Shown in pieces: positions 42,995 to 52,744 of a DNA stretch of 64,000 nt; position 1 is the stretch's first letter, and each line of letters starts with the position of its first letter. A program made the translations under genes and the position numbers. The notes under the pieces are model-generated. The model had not been told where the DNA came from and searched no databases. It saw only the letters and a list, made by a program, of their open reading frames with translations. This DNA comes from Kitasatospora griseola (GTDB lineage: Bacteria; Actinomycetota; Actinomycetes; Streptomycetales; Streptomycetaceae): assembly GCF_014648555.1 (NCBI RefSeq), contig NZ_BMRI01000010.1, forward strand, positions 23,601 to 87,600, read 5' to 3'.

Positions 42995-45091
42995 CTAGCG
43001 GGAGACGGCCTCGACCGTGCGCAGCGAGGCGCGGGCCGCGTTGGCGACGGCGTCCGCGGTGATGCCGAACTCCTGGTAGAGCACCTTGTAGTCGGCGGAG
43101 GCGCCGAAGTGCTCCAGGCTGATGATCCGACCGGCGTCGCCGACCAGCTCGCGCCAGCCCTGGGCGATGCCCGCCTCGACCGAGACCCGGGCCCGGACGT
43201 TCGGCGGCAGCACGCTGTCGCGGTACGCCTGGTCCTGCTCGGCGAACCACTCCACGGACGGCATCGACACCACCCGGGTGGGGGTGCCCTCGGCCTGCAG
43301 CGCCTCGCGGGCCTGCATCGCCAGCTGCACCTCGGAGCCGGTGCCGAGCAGGATCACCTTGGGCTCGCCGCCCTCGGCCTCGGCCAGCACGTAGCCGCCC
43401 CTGGCCGCGCCCTCGGCGGAGCCGAACACCTCGCGGTCGAAGGTCGGCACGCCCTGCCGGGTCAGCACCAGGCCGACCGGGCCGGGGTGGCTGGTCTGCC
43501 GCTCCAGCACGGTGCGCCACACCACGGCGGTCTCGTTGGCGTCCGCCGGGCGGACCACCGCGAGGCCGGGGATGGCGCGCAGCGCGGCCAGGTGCTCGAC
43601 CGGCTGGTGGGTCGGGCCGTCCTCGCCGAGGCCGATCGAGTCGTGCGTCCAGACGTAGACCACCGGCAGCTTCATCAGCGCGGCGAGCCGGACCGCGGGG
43701 CGCATGTAGTCGGAGAACACCAGGAAGGTGCCGCCGTAGATGCGGGTGCGGCCGTGCAGCGCGATGCCGTTCATCACGGAGCCCATGGCGTGCTCGCGGA
43801 TGCCGTAGTGGACGGTGCGGCCGTACGGCGAGGCGCTCTTGAGCGAGTTGCCCTCCGGAAGGAAGGAGGACTCCTCGTCGATGGTGGTCAGGTTGGACTC
43901 GGCGAGGTCCGCGGAGCCGCCCCACAGCTCGGGGACCAGCTTGCCGACGGCCTTCAGCGTGTCGCCCGAGGCCTTGCGGGTGGCGACGTCCTTGCCGGCC
44001 GGGAAGACCGGCAGGGCCTTCTCCCAGCCGTCGGGCAGCTCGCCGATCTGGATCCGGTCGTACTCGGCGGCGCGCTGCGGGTTGGCGGCGCGCCACTCGC
44101 GCAGCTGCTCCTCCCAGGCGGTGCGGGCGGCCTGGCCGCGCTGCACGACCTCGCGGGCGTGCCCGACGACCTCGTCGGTCACCTCGAAGGTCTTCTGCGG
44201 GTCGAAGCCCAGCACCTTCTTGGTGGCGGCGATCTCGGCGTCGCCGAGGGCCGAGCCGTGCGCCTTGGCGGTGTCCTGGGCGTTCGGCGCGGGCCAGGCG
44301 ATGATGGTGCGCATCGCGATGATCGACGGCTTGCCGGTCTCCGCCTTGGCGGCCTCCAGCGCGGCGGCCAGCGCGACGACGTCGATGTCGCCGTCCGCCT
44401 TCGGGACGACCCGCTGGACGTGCCAGCCGTACGCCTCGTAGCGGGCCAGCACGTCCTCGGAGAACGCGGTGGCGGTGTCGCCCTCGATGGAGATGTGGTT
44501 GTCGTCGTACAGCGCGACCAGGTTGCCCAGCTTCTGGTGGCCGGCCAGCGAGGACGCCTCGGCGGAGATGCCCTCCTGGAGGTCGCCGTCGGAGACGATC
44601 GCCCAGATCGTGTGGTCGAACGGCGAGGCGCCGGCCGGCGCCTCCGGGTCGAACAGGCCGCGCTCGTAGCGGGCGGCCATCGCCATGCCCACCGCGTTGC
44701 CGACACCCTGGCCGAGCGGGCCGGTGGTGGTCTCGACGCCGGCGGTGTGGCCGTGCTCGGGGTGGCCGGGGGTGCGGCTGCCCGCGACCCGGAAGGCCTT
44801 CAGGTCGTCCAGCGACAGTCCGTAACCGGACAGGAAGAGCTGGGTGTACAGCGTGAGGGAGGTGTGCCCCGGGGAGAGCACGAAGCGGTCGCGGCCGGCC
44901 CAGGTCGGGTCGGTCGGGTCGTGGCGCAGGAAGCGCTGGAAGATGAGGTACGCGGCGGGGGCCAGCGACATGGCGGTGCCCGGGTGCCCGTTCCCCACCT
45001 TCTGCACGGCGTCCATGGCCAGGACCCGGGCCGTGTCCACGGCCCGCTGGTCCAGCTCGCTCCACTCGAATACGTTCGGCGTCGTGCTCAC
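42995..45091 (-). CDS. tkt: Transketolase
   Basis: 698 residues. Thiamine-diphosphate enzyme: [19 protein letters not shown]/Mg motif [10 protein letters not shown] and the pyrimidine-domain [14 protein letters not shown]. Non-oxidative pentose-phosphate step. GTG 45091 start. First gene of tkt-tal-zwf-opcA-pgl, all leftward; together they supply NADPH and pentoses. Confidence 0.98.
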   Translation of the reverse strand: MSTTPNVFEWSELDQRAVDTARVLAMDAVQKVGNGHPGTAMSLAPAAYLIFQRFLRHDPTDPTWAGRDRFVLSPGHTSLTLYTQLFLSGYGLSLDDLKAFRVAGSRTPGHPEHGHTAGVETTTGPLGQGVGNAVGMAMAARYERGLFDPEAPAGASPFDHTIWAIVSDGDLQEGISAEASSLAGHQKLGNLVALYDDNHISIEGDTATAFSEDVLARYEAYGWHVQRVVPKADGDIDVVALAAALEAAKAETGKPSIIAMRTIIAWPAPNAQDTAKAHGSALGDAEIAATKKVLGFDPQKTFEVTDEVVGHAREVVQRGQAARTAWEEQLREWRAANPQRAAEYDRIQIGELPDGWEKALPVFPAGKDVATRKASGDTLKAVGKLVPELWGGSADLAESNLTTIDEESSFLPEGNSLKSASPYGRTVHYGIREHAMGSVMNGIALHGRTRIYGGTFLVFSDYMRPAVRLAALMKLPVVYVWTHDSIGLGEDGPTHQPVEHLAALRAIPGLAVVRPADANETAVVWRTVLERQTSHPGPVGLVLTRQGVPTFDREVFGSAEGAARGGYVLAEAEGGEPKVILLGTGSEVQLAMQAREALQAEGTPTRVVSMPSVEWFAEQDQAYRDSVLPPNVRARVSVEAGIAQGWRELVGDAGRIISLEHFGASADYKVLYQEFGITADAVANAARASLRTVEAVSR

Positions 45092-45493
45092 CCTGACTCA
45101 GGGCTCCTTCCGGATTTCTGTAGAAGTGTCACCCCGTGAAGGGGACCGGTCGGCCACGCCGCTGTGGCCGGCGCCGATCACGGAGGGTTGATCCCGCTTC
45201 TCTGTGCGAGCCTACCGTTTGCGAGGCACCTCACCCTGCGTGCCGGGCAACCAGGATCGGCGGCGTCGCATTCCCCTGTCGGGACGTCAACTCCTCTGTC
45301 CTACATTCACCCGTCAGGAGACGGTTTGCCCGTCCGAGGCGCAAGACGCGCGGGCGCACGGCTCGCCGGGGGACCCCGGGGCGGATCGGGAGATATGGAG
45401 CGTCTATGGTTGCGTGGTACGCGCAGCGCGGACGGTGGGCACCCTGCGGGTCTCCGGGACGCCTGTGGAAGTTCATCGACTGTTGAGGTGTCC
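45092..45493. other. 402-bp divergent control region of tkt and ctaB
   Basis: No gene supported. The + strand frame of ctaB is open back to an ATG at 45394 after GGGAGAT, which might extend the protein by 33 residues, but that stretch has no membrane or conserved character. No operator or hairpin was recognised. Confidence 0.4.
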
Positions 45494-46435
45494 GTGACCG
45501 CCGTCGAATCCCGCCCCGCCGGGGTGGTAGGGACGAGCACCGTACGCCGGCCGTTCGGGGCCCGCATCGGGGCCTTCGTCGCCCTCACCAAACCCCGGAT
45601 CATCGAGCTGCTGCTGATCTCGACGGTGCCGGTGATGTTCCTGGCCCAGGGCGGCGTGCCCAACCTGTGGCGGGTGCTCGCGGTGGTGGTCGGAGGCTAC
45701 CTGTCCGCGGGCGGCGCCAACGCGCTCAACATGTACATCGACCGCGACATCGACGCGGTGATGTCCCGCACCGAGCGGCGCCCGATCGTCACCGGCATGG
45801 TCTCCCCCCGGGAGGCCGTGGTCTTCGGCATCACGCTGGCCGTGGTCTCCACCGTCTGGCTCGGCGTCCTGGTGAACTGGCTGTCCTCGGCGCTCGCGCT
45901 GGCCGCCCTGCTGTTCTACGTGTTCGTCTACACGCTGGGCCTGAAGCGCCGCACCGCGCAGAACGTCGTCTGGGGCGGCATCGCCGGCTGCATGCCGGTG
46001 TTCGTCGGCTGGGCGTCCGTCACCAACTCGCTGTCCTGGGCGGCGCTGCTGTTGTTCCTGGTGGTGTTCTTCTGGACGCCGCCGCACACCTGGGTGCTGT
46101 CGATGAAGGTCCGCGACGACTACACCCGGGCCGGCGTGCCGATGCTGCCGGTGATCCGCGGCAACATCGGCGTCGCCAAGCAGGTCGTCGTCTACTCCTG
46201 GGTGATGGTGGCGACCTCGATGCTGGTGTGGCCGGTCGCGCACACCAGCTGGCTGTACCCGGTCACCGCCGCCGTGCTCGGCGTGCTGTGGATGAAGGAG
46301 GCGTACGCGCTCCAGTCGCGCGCCAAGGCCGGCATCGTGGGCGCCAAGCTCAAGGAGATGCGGCTGTTCCACTGGTCGATCACGTACCTGACGCTGCTCT
46401 TCCTGGAGATCGCGATCGACCCGTTCATCGGCTGA
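45494..46435 (+). CDS. ctaB: Protohaem IX farnesyltransferase (haem O synthase)
   Basis: 313 residues, UbiA-type prenyltransferase with about eight membrane helices. The first Asp-rich motif is [17 protein letters not shown]; the second region is [21 protein letters not shown]. Adds a farnesyl group to haem b for cytochrome oxidase. GTG 45494 has GAGG five bases before it; GTG 45488 is an alternative. ctaA (next step) is 3 kb downstream. Confidence 0.95.
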   Translation: MTAVESRPAGVVGTSTVRRPFGARIGAFVALTKPRIIELLLISTVPVMFLAQGGVPNLWRVLAVVVGGYLSAGGANALNMYIDRDIDAVMSRTERRPIVTGMVSPREAVVFGITLAVVSTVWLGVLVNWLSSALALAALLFYVFVYTLGLKRRTAQNVVWGGIAGCMPVFVGWASVTNSLSWAALLLFLVVFFWTPPHTWVLSMKVRDDYTRAGVPMLPVIRGNIGVAKQVVVYSWVMVATSMLVWPVAHTSWLYPVTAAVLGVLWMKEAYALQSRAKAGIVGAKLKEMRLFHWSITYLTLLFLEIAIDPFIG

Positions 46436-46462
46436 CCTCCCTCTGCGAAACCCCCTTCGGCC

Positions 46463-47122
46463 TCAGCGCGGCGCAAGCCCGCTGGGGCCGACGTGGTTCT
46501 CCAGCCACTCGTGCAGCGGCGCGGCCGCGTGCAGGAAGCCGGTGACCCGGCCGTACGCCTTCGCGGTGCCCAGCCACGGCGCGGGCTCCCACTCCTGCCA
46601 GGCGATCAGGCCCTTGTGGCGCAGCAGCTCGATCCGCGGGTGGTCCCGCGGGTAGCCGCGCGGCGCGGTCTTCAGGCTGTCCCGACCGACCACCTCGGGC
46701 CCGGCGGCGCGCACCGCCGCCACCACCCGCTCCAGCTCGGCGCCCGGCAGCTCCTCGGCGACCGCGGTGCGGTACGCCGCCAGCTGGTCGCTCTCCAGGT
46801 GGTAGTAGCCCAGCCCGCAGGCCAGCCCCTCGGCGGACAGCTGCACGTAGCCGCCGGACTCCAGCACCGCGCCGATGTGCGTCTTGTACGGGGACTTGTC
46901 GGCCGAGAACCGGACGTCCCGGTTCGGCCGGAAGATCTTCCCCGGCCCGAACTCGGGCTCCAGCCGGGCCAGCAGCGCCTCCATCGGGGCGCGCACCTGC
47001 TCCTCGTACCGGGCGCGGTGCGCCGTCCAGAACGTCTTGGAGTTGTCGGCCTCCAGGTGCTCGTAGAACTCCAGCGCCTCGGCGGGCCAGCCACGGAAAT
47101 CGTTCACCGGGCCAGTATTCAC
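46463..47122 (-). CDS. DUF2461 family protein
   Basis: 219 residues. Typical DUF2461 features: FYEHLEADNSKTFWTAHR at the front, RPNRDVRFSADKSPYKTHIG in the middle, and Y-rich central strands. Function unknown; conserved widely in bacteria. Start GTG 47122 or GTG 47107, neither with a clear ribosome-binding site. Converges with ctaB. Confidence 0.88.
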   Translation of the reverse strand: MNTGPVNDFRGWPAEALEFYEHLEADNSKTFWTAHRARYEEQVRAPMEALLARLEPEFGPGKIFRPNRDVRFSADKSPYKTHIGAVLESGGYVQLSAEGLACGLGYYHLESDQLAAYRTAVAEELPGAELERVVAAVRAAGPEVVGRDSLKTAPRGYPRDHPRIELLRHKGLIAWQEWEPAPWLGTAKAYGRVTGFLHAAAPLHEWLENHVGPSGLAPR

Positions 47123-47244
47123 GGCGGCGCGGCGAGGGCCGGGAGGCGGTGCCCGGACGAGGGGTGACGTTTCGTCAGCGGAAACAGTTCTCCAGTAGGG
47201 TCGGCGATCGCCGCGATCCTGTCGTCGTCTTTCGGGGGAAACCG

Positions 47245-47832
47245 ATGCCGCTGCAGTCCGTCGTCCTGTCCGGACGCCTGTTCCTGTCCCGGGAGCCGGC
47301 CGAGCTCGCCGAGCGGATCGGCGCCTTCGCCGAACCGCCGACCCGGATGCTGCTCGGCGCGGACGGGCTCACCACCGTCCTGCTGGCGGCCTGGACCCGC
47401 GGGCCGGTGCGGGTCGGGTGCGCCGACCACCTGCGGGTCGCGGCCGGCGCGGCGCCGCCCGGCGCGGCGGCGCTGCTGCGGGCCGGCCCGGACGAGGAGC
47501 TGATCGTCCGCCGCTCGGTGCTCACCGACGGCGGCGTCGAGCTCTCCCGCAACGCGGTGGTCGCCCGGCCGGTGCTCTCCGCCGCCGCCGAGCAGTGCCT
47601 GACCGACACCGGAGCGCCGATCGGCGCCGCCCTGCAGGCCTCCGGCACCGGCCACCGGCGCACCGTGCTGGACGCCGGGGTGCGGGACTGGGACGGCGCG
47701 GACGCCGCGTACAAGACCTACCTGATGTGGCACGGCCCGCAGCCGCTGGCCGTGGTCACCGAGACCTTCAACCCGGCCGTGGTGCCCGCCGCGTCCGTCG
47801 CCGCCCTGCTCGCCGTCGGAGGCCGCCGATGA
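47245..47832 (+). CDS. Chorismate pyruvate-lyase (UbiC)-like protein
   Basis: 195 residues. Resembles the chorismate-lyase/UTRA fold in order of elements: an N-terminal LLGADGLTTVLLAAW segment, central EELIVRRSVL with the Arg position of UbiC, PIGAALQASGTGHRRTVL, and a C-terminal PLAVVTETFNP that matches UbiC's LLVTExFLP with the active-site Glu. UbiC would cleave chorismate to 4-hydroxybenzoate and pyruvate. The next gene (ATGA overlap) is a 4-hydroxybenzoate 3-hydroxylase, which supports the call. Identity is low, so I am moderately sure. A TAGGGT -10-like box is at 47196. Confidence 0.6.
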   Translation: MPLQSVVLSGRLFLSREPAELAERIGAFAEPPTRMLLGADGLTTVLLAAWTRGPVRVGCADHLRVAAGAAPPGAAALLRAGPDEELIVRRSVLTDGGVELSRNAVVARPVLSAAAEQCLTDTGAPIGAALQASGTGHRRTVLDAGVRDWDGADAAYKTYLMWHGPQPLAVVTETFNPAVVPAASVAALLAVGGRR

Positions 47833-49085
47833 CCCGCCGCACCACCACCGTCGCGATCGTCGGCGCCGGGCCCGCCGGGCTGGTGCTCGCCCACGTGCTG
47901 CACCGGGCCGGGGTCGCCGTCACCGTCCACGAGCGGCTCTCCCGGGCCGCCGTGGAGAGCGCCGCCCGGGCCGGGGTGCTGGAGCACCGGGTGGTGGAGT
48001 ACCTGCGGGCGCTCGGCCTCGCCGACCGGCTGACCGCCGAGGGCGAGCGGCACGGCCGGTGCGAGATCAGCTGCCTCGGCGAGCGGGTGCTGGTCGACTA
48101 CGGCGCGCTGTCCGGGGGCGTCCGGCACTGGGTGTACCCGCAGCAGATGCTGCTGCGCGACCTGATCGCCGCATACGAGCAGGCCGGCGGCAGCATCGCG
48201 TTCGACCGCCCGGTGCTGGGCGTCGCGCTCGACGCCGACGGCCGCCCGGTGCTGGACACCGCCGACGGCCCGCTGCACGCCGAGTACGCGATCGGCTGCG
48301 ACGGCGCGCACAGCACGGTCGCCGCGGCCTTCCCCGACGGCGCCGACGGGCCCGGGCGGCGCTACCCGTACGACTGGCTGACGGTGCTGGCCCGGATTCC
48401 CCGGCCGGTCGAGCAGATCCGCTACGCGGTGCACGCCGACGGGTTCGCCGGGATGATGCCGCGCACCGCCGACGTCGGACGCTTCTACCTGGAGGTCCCC
48501 GCGGGGGAGGACCAGGCGGCCTGGGACGAGCGGCGGATCCGCGCCGAGCTGCACCGCCGGCTGGAGCTCGACGGCGGCGACCCCGCGCCCGGCGCGCTGC
48601 TGGAGACCGGCATGCTGCGGATGCGCGGCAAGGTCGCCGGCCGGATGCGGGCCGGCCGACTGCTGCTGGCCGGGGACGCCGCGCACACCGTCACCCCGTC
48701 CGGCGCCAAGGGCCTCAACTCGGCGGTCGCCGACGTCGCCGACCTGGCGGGCACGCTGCTCGCCGAGCTGAGCGGCGGCGGCGATGACGGCGGCGCCGGC
48801 GCCGGGCTGGACGGCTACCAGCGGCGCCGGCTGGACGCCGCCTGGCAGACCCAGGAGTTCTCCGAGCAGCTGCTCGACCTGCTCCACCTGCCCGCCGGGC
48901 TGCCGCCCGCCGAGCGCGGCTTCGCGCTGCGGCTGCGACTGGAGCGGATCCGCCGGATCGCCGCCCCCGGGCCGGAGGGCGCGGCCTTCGCGCTGGCCTA
49001 CGCGGGGGCCGGTGAGCTGCCGCTGCCCGCCATGTGGCCGTCGGCACAGGGCGGTGCCGTCGCCACCGGCGCTACCGGTCGGTAG
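47829..49085 (+). CDS. pobA: 4-hydroxybenzoate 3-monooxygenase (PobA-like)
   Basis: 418 residues. Class A flavoprotein hydroxylase: GAGPAGLVLAHVLHRAG, the DG motif GCDGAHS and the GD motif LLAGDAAHTVTPSGAKGLN, the last being characteristic of PobA. Uses NAD(P)H and O2 to turn 4-hydroxybenzoate into protocatechuate. Translationally coupled to the UbiC-like gene. No ring-cleavage genes are present nearby, so the product may serve biosynthesis rather than breakdown. Confidence 0.85.
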   Translation: MTRRTTTVAIVGAGPAGLVLAHVLHRAGVAVTVHERLSRAAVESAARAGVLEHRVVEYLRALGLADRLTAEGERHGRCEISCLGERVLVDYGALSGGVRHWVYPQQMLLRDLIAAYEQAGGSIAFDRPVLGVALDADGRPVLDTADGPLHAEYAIGCDGAHSTVAAAFPDGADGPGRRYPYDWLTVLARIPRPVEQIRYAVHADGFAGMMPRTADVGRFYLEVPAGEDQAAWDERRIRAELHRRLELDGGDPAPGALLETGMLRMRGKVAGRMRAGRLLLAGDAAHTVTPSGAKGLNSAVADVADLAGTLLAELSGGGDDGGAGAGLDGYQRRRLDAAWQTQEFSEQLLDLLHLPAGLPPAERGFALRLRLERIRRIAAPGPEGAAFALAYAGAGELPLPAMWPSAQGGAVATGATGR

Positions 49086-49094
49086 CATGCGGGC

Positions 49095-49427
49095 ATGACC
49101 AGCGCAGAGACCGCCACCACCGCCGCGCCGGACGCCCGCGTCGAGCGCCGCGCCAAGCGCATTGCCAAGCACCTGAGCAGCTTCGCCGCGCAGCACGGCG
49201 GCCACGCCGACGGCGTCGTCGAGTACGTCGGCCGCACCGCCACCCGCATCGTGGTGGTCGGCGCGGACGGCGCCTGGGGCGACCAGGTCGCGCCCAGCTA
49301 CGCGATCGGCCGCCGGGCCGCCGAACTCGCCGGGCTCACCCTGCACGACGACTTCGAGGGCGAGCTGGGCCTGAAGGTGAAGACCGGCCCGTACGAGTGG
49401 AAGCGGATGGCGGGCATCCAGATCTAG
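49095..49427 (+). CDS. Conserved actinobacterial hypothetical protein
   Basis: 110 residues: a basic helical front (ARVERRAKRIAKHLSSFAAQH) and a compact alpha/beta remainder (RIVVVGADGAWGDQV, LKVKTGPYEWKRMAGIQI). Ten bases after pobA and ended by a strong terminator, so likely in that transcript. I do not recognise a function. Confidence 0.75.
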   Translation: MTSAETATTAAPDARVERRAKRIAKHLSSFAAQHGGHADGVVEYVGRTATRIVVVGADGAWGDQVAPSYAIGRRAAELAGLTLHDDFEGELGLKVKTGPYEWKRMAGIQI

Positions 49428-49450
49428 CGTCCGCCGCCCGGGCGGACAGC

Positions 49451-49482
49451 ACAGGAGCGCGGACAGCCGTCCGCGCTCCTGT
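49451..49482. terminator. Bidirectional terminator before ctaA end
   Basis: ACAGGAGCGCGGAC, loop AGCC, GTCCGCGCTCCTGT followed by CTTGTT: 14-bp perfect stem between converging genes. Confidence 0.88.
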
Positions 49483-49500
49483 CTTGTTCCGGGGTGCGGC

Positions 49501-50454
49501 TCAGGCGACCAGTTCGGTCGACGGCGCGGTGGCCTGCGCCGGGATCCCGGCGCGGCTGCGCAGCGCCAGCGGGATGCGCAGCGCGGCGGCCCAGACCAGG
49601 GCGGCGCCCAGCATGTGCACGCCGACCATGATCTCCGGCGCGTCGGTGAAGTACTGGATGAAGCCGAGCACGCCCTGGATCATCAGCAGGCCGAAGAGCT
49701 CGCGGACCCGGGCGACGGCCGGCGCCGGAGCCTTCACGGCGGCGAACACCAGCAGCGCGGCCAGCGTCAGGCCGACCGAGAGGAACACCAGGTCGGCGTG
49801 GGCCTGGGTGAGCCGGTCGTAGTCGAAGGTGGTGATGCGGGGGGTGCCGGCCGAGCCCGGGTGGTGGCCGGCGCCGGTGACCAGGGTGCCGACCAGGGCG
49901 AGCGCGCCGATCGACGCCACCAGCACCTGCGCGAAGCGGTGGATCGCCGGGGCGACCAGCAGCCGGGGCTCGCCGTCGCCCTCCTTGGCCCGCTCCCAGC
50001 CGAGCACCGCCGTCCACAGCAGGCCCAGCGAGGCCACCATGTGCAGGCTGACCACGTACGGGTTGAGGTGGGTCAGCACCGTGATGCCGCCGATCACCGC
50101 GTTCGACATCACCAGCCAGAACTGCGCCCAGCCGAGCTTGGTGAGCGAGTGCCGCCAGGGCTTGGAGCAGCGGGCGGCCAGGATGAACCAGCCGACGGCG
50201 GCGCACAGCACGTAGGTGAGCATCCGGTTGGTGAACTCGATGACGCCGTGGATGCCCATCTCGGGGGTCGGCGTCAGGCTTTCGCCGGTGCAGCGGGGCC
50301 AGGTGGTGCAGCCGAGGCCGGAGTCGGTCAGCCGGACGGCGCCGCCGGTGACCACGATCACCACGCTCATCACCAGGGCGGCCATGGCGGCCAGGCGGAC
50401 GTGCTGCGGGCTCGGATGCCAGCGCTCGGCGAGGAGGGAGAACGGATTGGTCAC
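49501..50454 (-). CDS. ctaA: Haem A synthase (COX15/CtaA)
   Basis: 317 residues, eight membrane helices. Haem-ligand His positions visible in MGIHGVIEFTNRM, NPYVVSLHM, AIHRFAQ and MVGVHMLGA; the Cys pair around SGLGCTTWPRC is also present. Oxidises the haem O methyl group to formyl. GTG 50454 chosen; the open frame before it lacks membrane character. Works after CtaB. Confidence 0.93.
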   Translation of the reverse strand: MTNPFSLLAERWHPSPQHVRLAAMAALVMSVVIVVTGGAVRLTDSGLGCTTWPRCTGESLTPTPEMGIHGVIEFTNRMLTYVLCAAVGWFILAARCSKPWRHSLTKLGWAQFWLVMSNAVIGGITVLTHLNPYVVSLHMVASLGLLWTAVLGWERAKEGDGEPRLLVAPAIHRFAQVLVASIGALALVGTLVTGAGHHPGSAGTPRITTFDYDRLTQAHADLVFLSVGLTLAALLVFAAVKAPAPAVARVRELFGLLMIQGVLGFIQYFTDAPEIMVGVHMLGAALVWAAALRIPLALRSRAGIPAQATAPSTELVA

Positions 50455-50560
50455 CGGACCATCGTAGGCGGGCTTACGCGGTGCCCCGGTGCGGGCGGGT
50501 GCGGCGGTGGGCGTCGCGAGGGGCGCGCGGACAAAACGGGCGGATCGAGCGTGTCGGTGC

Positions 50561-50616
50561 ATTGGTCTTGACCTATCGGCGAGTGGCCGAAAGGGTGCGA
50601 CTTGGTCCAGACCTTT
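50561..50616 (+). promoter_or_regulatory. Two chitinase-type (DasR-like) direct repeats
   Basis: TTGGTCTTGACCT at 50562-50574 and TTGGTCCAGACCT at 50602-50614, 11 of 13 identical and exactly 40 bp apart, each built on GGTC-NN-GACC. They match the 12-13-bp repeats of Streptomyces chitinase promoters and the DasR (GlcNAc) site. They lie 54-107 bp before a surface-protein gene. Confidence 0.75.
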
Positions 50617-50668
50617 CACGGGTTGGGCTCATCTCCCCCTGCCCGTCTCCACTCGCGGAGTCCTGCAC

Positions 50669-51943
50669 ATGCGCAAGTCCATATCCGCCGCCGCCGTGGC
50701 ACTCGGTGGCTCACTCGCCCTCGCGGCCCTGGTCGTGCCCACCCCCGCGACCGCGTCCCCCGCCGACGGCGCCTGCTTCAGCCTCGGCGTCGCCGGCCGG
50801 TACGGCGAGTTCATCGAGGGTGACGACACCCACAGCCCGGACGCCGAGGGCGCGGTCGCGGTCGGCGGCAACGCCGATTTCAGCCAGGCCGGATTCTCGG
50901 TGGGCCAGGAGCTCACCGCCGACGAGGTCAAGGAACTGCCCGGTGGCTACTCCCTGGTGGTCGGCGGCGACATCAAGGGCCCGGTCCACGTGCAGAAGGG
51001 CAAGGGCGTCTACGCCGGGCGCAACCTCGGGGGAGCGATGGACGGCGTGACCAAGGGCGCGTCGCCGATCGACTTCGCCGCCGAGTTCGCCAAGCTGCGG
51101 GCCACCTCCAGCGCGTTGGCGAAGGCCGCGGGGAACGCGCCGGTGGCGGACGGCCGGACCTTGACGTTCACCGGGACGGATGCCCGGACGAACGTGTTCA
51201 CCGTCTCGGCCGAGACCCTGCAGAAGGCGGGCGACGTCCACATCAAGGTTCCGGCCGGATCGTCGACGATCATCAACGTCACCGGTGGGACCTACGACCA
51301 GCGGTCCGCCAGGACCTCGGGCTTCCTGCTGTGGGACGAGGCGAGCAAGTCCTATGTGCTGGACGACAAGAACTCCACGGCGGCCAAGGGGCAGATCCGG
51401 GCCAAGCTGCTGTGGAACTTCCCCACCGCCACGAAGATCACCAAGCACAGCGGCAACGCCTGGCCGGGCAGCATCCTGGCCCCGAACGCGGCGTTCGACC
51501 TGGGCACGGGCGGGCCGGTGAACGGCTCGGTGTGGGCGAAGTCGCTGACCGGCAGCGGCGGGGCCGAGACCCACCACTACCCGTTCGAGGGCTGCCTGCC
51601 GGGCACCGTCGTGCCGCCCACCACGCCGACCACGACCCCGTCCGGGTCGCCGTCCACCGGCACCGGTGGGTCGGAGAGCCCGTCGCCGTCGAGCAGCGCC
51701 TCGACCCCGGGCGGCACCGCGTCGCCGGGCCCGAGCGGCTCGGCCGGTCCGACGGAGAGCGCGCCGGCCGGGGCCACGCCCTCCCCGTCGGCGAGCCACG
51801 CCGGCTCGGGCGGTGGCGGCGGCGGGCTGGCGTTCACCGGCGCCGAAGGGCTGGTGCCGCTGACCATCGGCGGCGCCGCGGTGCTCGCGGCGGGCGGGGC
51901 CCTGGTGTACAAGGCGCGCCGCAAGAAGGCCGCCGCCTCCTGA
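50669..51943 (+). CDS. Sortase-anchored choice-of-anchor A family protein
   Basis: 424 residues. Signal peptide (MRKSISAAAVALGGSLALAA, cleavage about residue 32), a choice-of-anchor A domain (about 35-305, with GAVAVGGNADF and NAWPGSILAP), a Pro/Ser/Thr/Gly-rich wall-spanning stalk (about 310-390), then LAFTG, a membrane helix and a KARRKK tail. LAxTG is the class E sortase signal of streptomycetes, so it is probably wall-linked. Ligand unknown; related domains occur in adhesins. GlcNAc-linked control is suggested by its upstream repeats. Confidence 0.88.
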   Translation: MRKSISAAAVALGGSLALAALVVPTPATASPADGACFSLGVAGRYGEFIEGDDTHSPDAEGAVAVGGNADFSQAGFSVGQELTADEVKELPGGYSLVVGGDIKGPVHVQKGKGVYAGRNLGGAMDGVTKGASPIDFAAEFAKLRATSSALAKAAGNAPVADGRTLTFTGTDARTNVFTVSAETLQKAGDVHIKVPAGSSTIINVTGGTYDQRSARTSGFLLWDEASKSYVLDDKNSTAAKGQIRAKLLWNFPTATKITKHSGNAWPGSILAPNAAFDLGTGGPVNGSVWAKSLTGSGGAETHHYPFEGCLPGTVVPPTTPTTTPSGSPSTGTGGSESPSPSSSASTPGGTASPGPSGSAGPTESAPAGATPSPSASHAGSGGGGGGLAFTGAEGLVPLTIGGAAVLAAGGALVYKARRKKAAAS

Positions 51944-51953
51944 CCCCCGGGGC

Positions 51954-51975
51954 AGGGCCCCCGCCCGGGGGCCCT
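51954..51975. terminator. Hairpin between surface protein and ABC permease
   Basis: AGGGCCCCCG, two bases, CGGGGGCCCT. 10-bp perfect stem between converging genes, touching the permease stop codon. Confidence 0.65.
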
Positions 51976-52744
51976 ACTCCCAGCGGAAGAAGCGGGCCGC
52001 GGCGGCCAGGCCGAGGACCGACCAGACGCCCAGGACGCCGAGGTCGGACCAGGGCATGCCGTGGCCCAGCTGGAGGACCGAGCGCAGGCCGTCGGAGAGC
52101 GCCGAGATCGGCAGCAGCTCCAGCACCGGGCGCACCGCGTCCGGGAACTTGGCGAGCGGGACGACCACGCCGCCGGCCAGCAGCAGCAGGATGAACACCA
52201 GGTTGGCGCCGGCCAGGGTGGCCTCCGCGCGCAGCGTGCCGGCCATCAGCAGGCCGAGGCCGGAGAACGCGGCGGTGCCGAGCACCAGCAGGAGCAGCAC
52301 CGCCAGCGGGTTGCCGTGCGGCGACCAGCCGAGGCCCAGGGCGATGCCGGAGAGCAGCAGCACCTGGAGCAGTTCGGTGACCAGCACGCAGCCGGTCTTC
52401 GCGGTGAGCAGCGCCCAGCGCGGCAGCGGCGTCGCGCCGAGCCGCTTGAGGACGCCGTAGCGGCGCTCGAAGCCGGTGGCGATGGCCTGGCCGGTGAAGG
52501 CGGTGGACATCACGGCGAGCGCCAGCAGGCCGGGGGCGAGGAAGTCGACGCGCTTGCCGGGGCCGTCCACGGCGACCACGTCGACGGCGGAGAACAGCAC
52601 CAGCAGCACGGTGGGGATGACCACGGTGAGCAGCAGCTGTTCGCCGTTGCGCAGCAGCATCCTGGTCTCCAGGGCGGTCTGCGCGAGCAGCATCCGGCCG
52701 ACCGGGGCGGCGCCCGGGCGGGGGGTGAGGTCGGTGGCGGTCAT
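51974..52744 (-). CDS. ABC-2 type transporter permease
   Basis: 256 residues, six membrane helices (for example LLLTVVIPTVLLVLFSAV, AVLLLLVLGTAAFSGLGLL, LVFILLLLAGGVVVPLA). ABC-2 fold of drug or lipid exporters. ATGA overlap with its ATPase gene shows co-translation. Substrate unknown. Confidence 0.9.
   Translation of the reverse strand: MTATDLTPRPGAAPVGRMLLAQTALETRMLLRNGEQLLLTVVIPTVLLVLFSAVDVVAVDGPGKRVDFLAPGLLALAVMSTAFTGQAIATGFERRYGVLKRLGATPLPRWALLTAKTGCVLVTELLQVLLLSGIALGLGWSPHGNPLAVLLLLVLGTAAFSGLGLLMAGTLRAEATLAGANLVFILLLLAGGVVVPLAKFPDAVRPVLELLPISALSDGLRSVLQLGHGMPWSDLGVLGVWSVLGLAAAARFFRWE

Noticed and set aside
45394-45493. Longer ctaB starting at ATG 45394
   Set aside because: The added 33 residues show no conserved or membrane character, and the GTG at 45494 has a proper ribosome-binding site.
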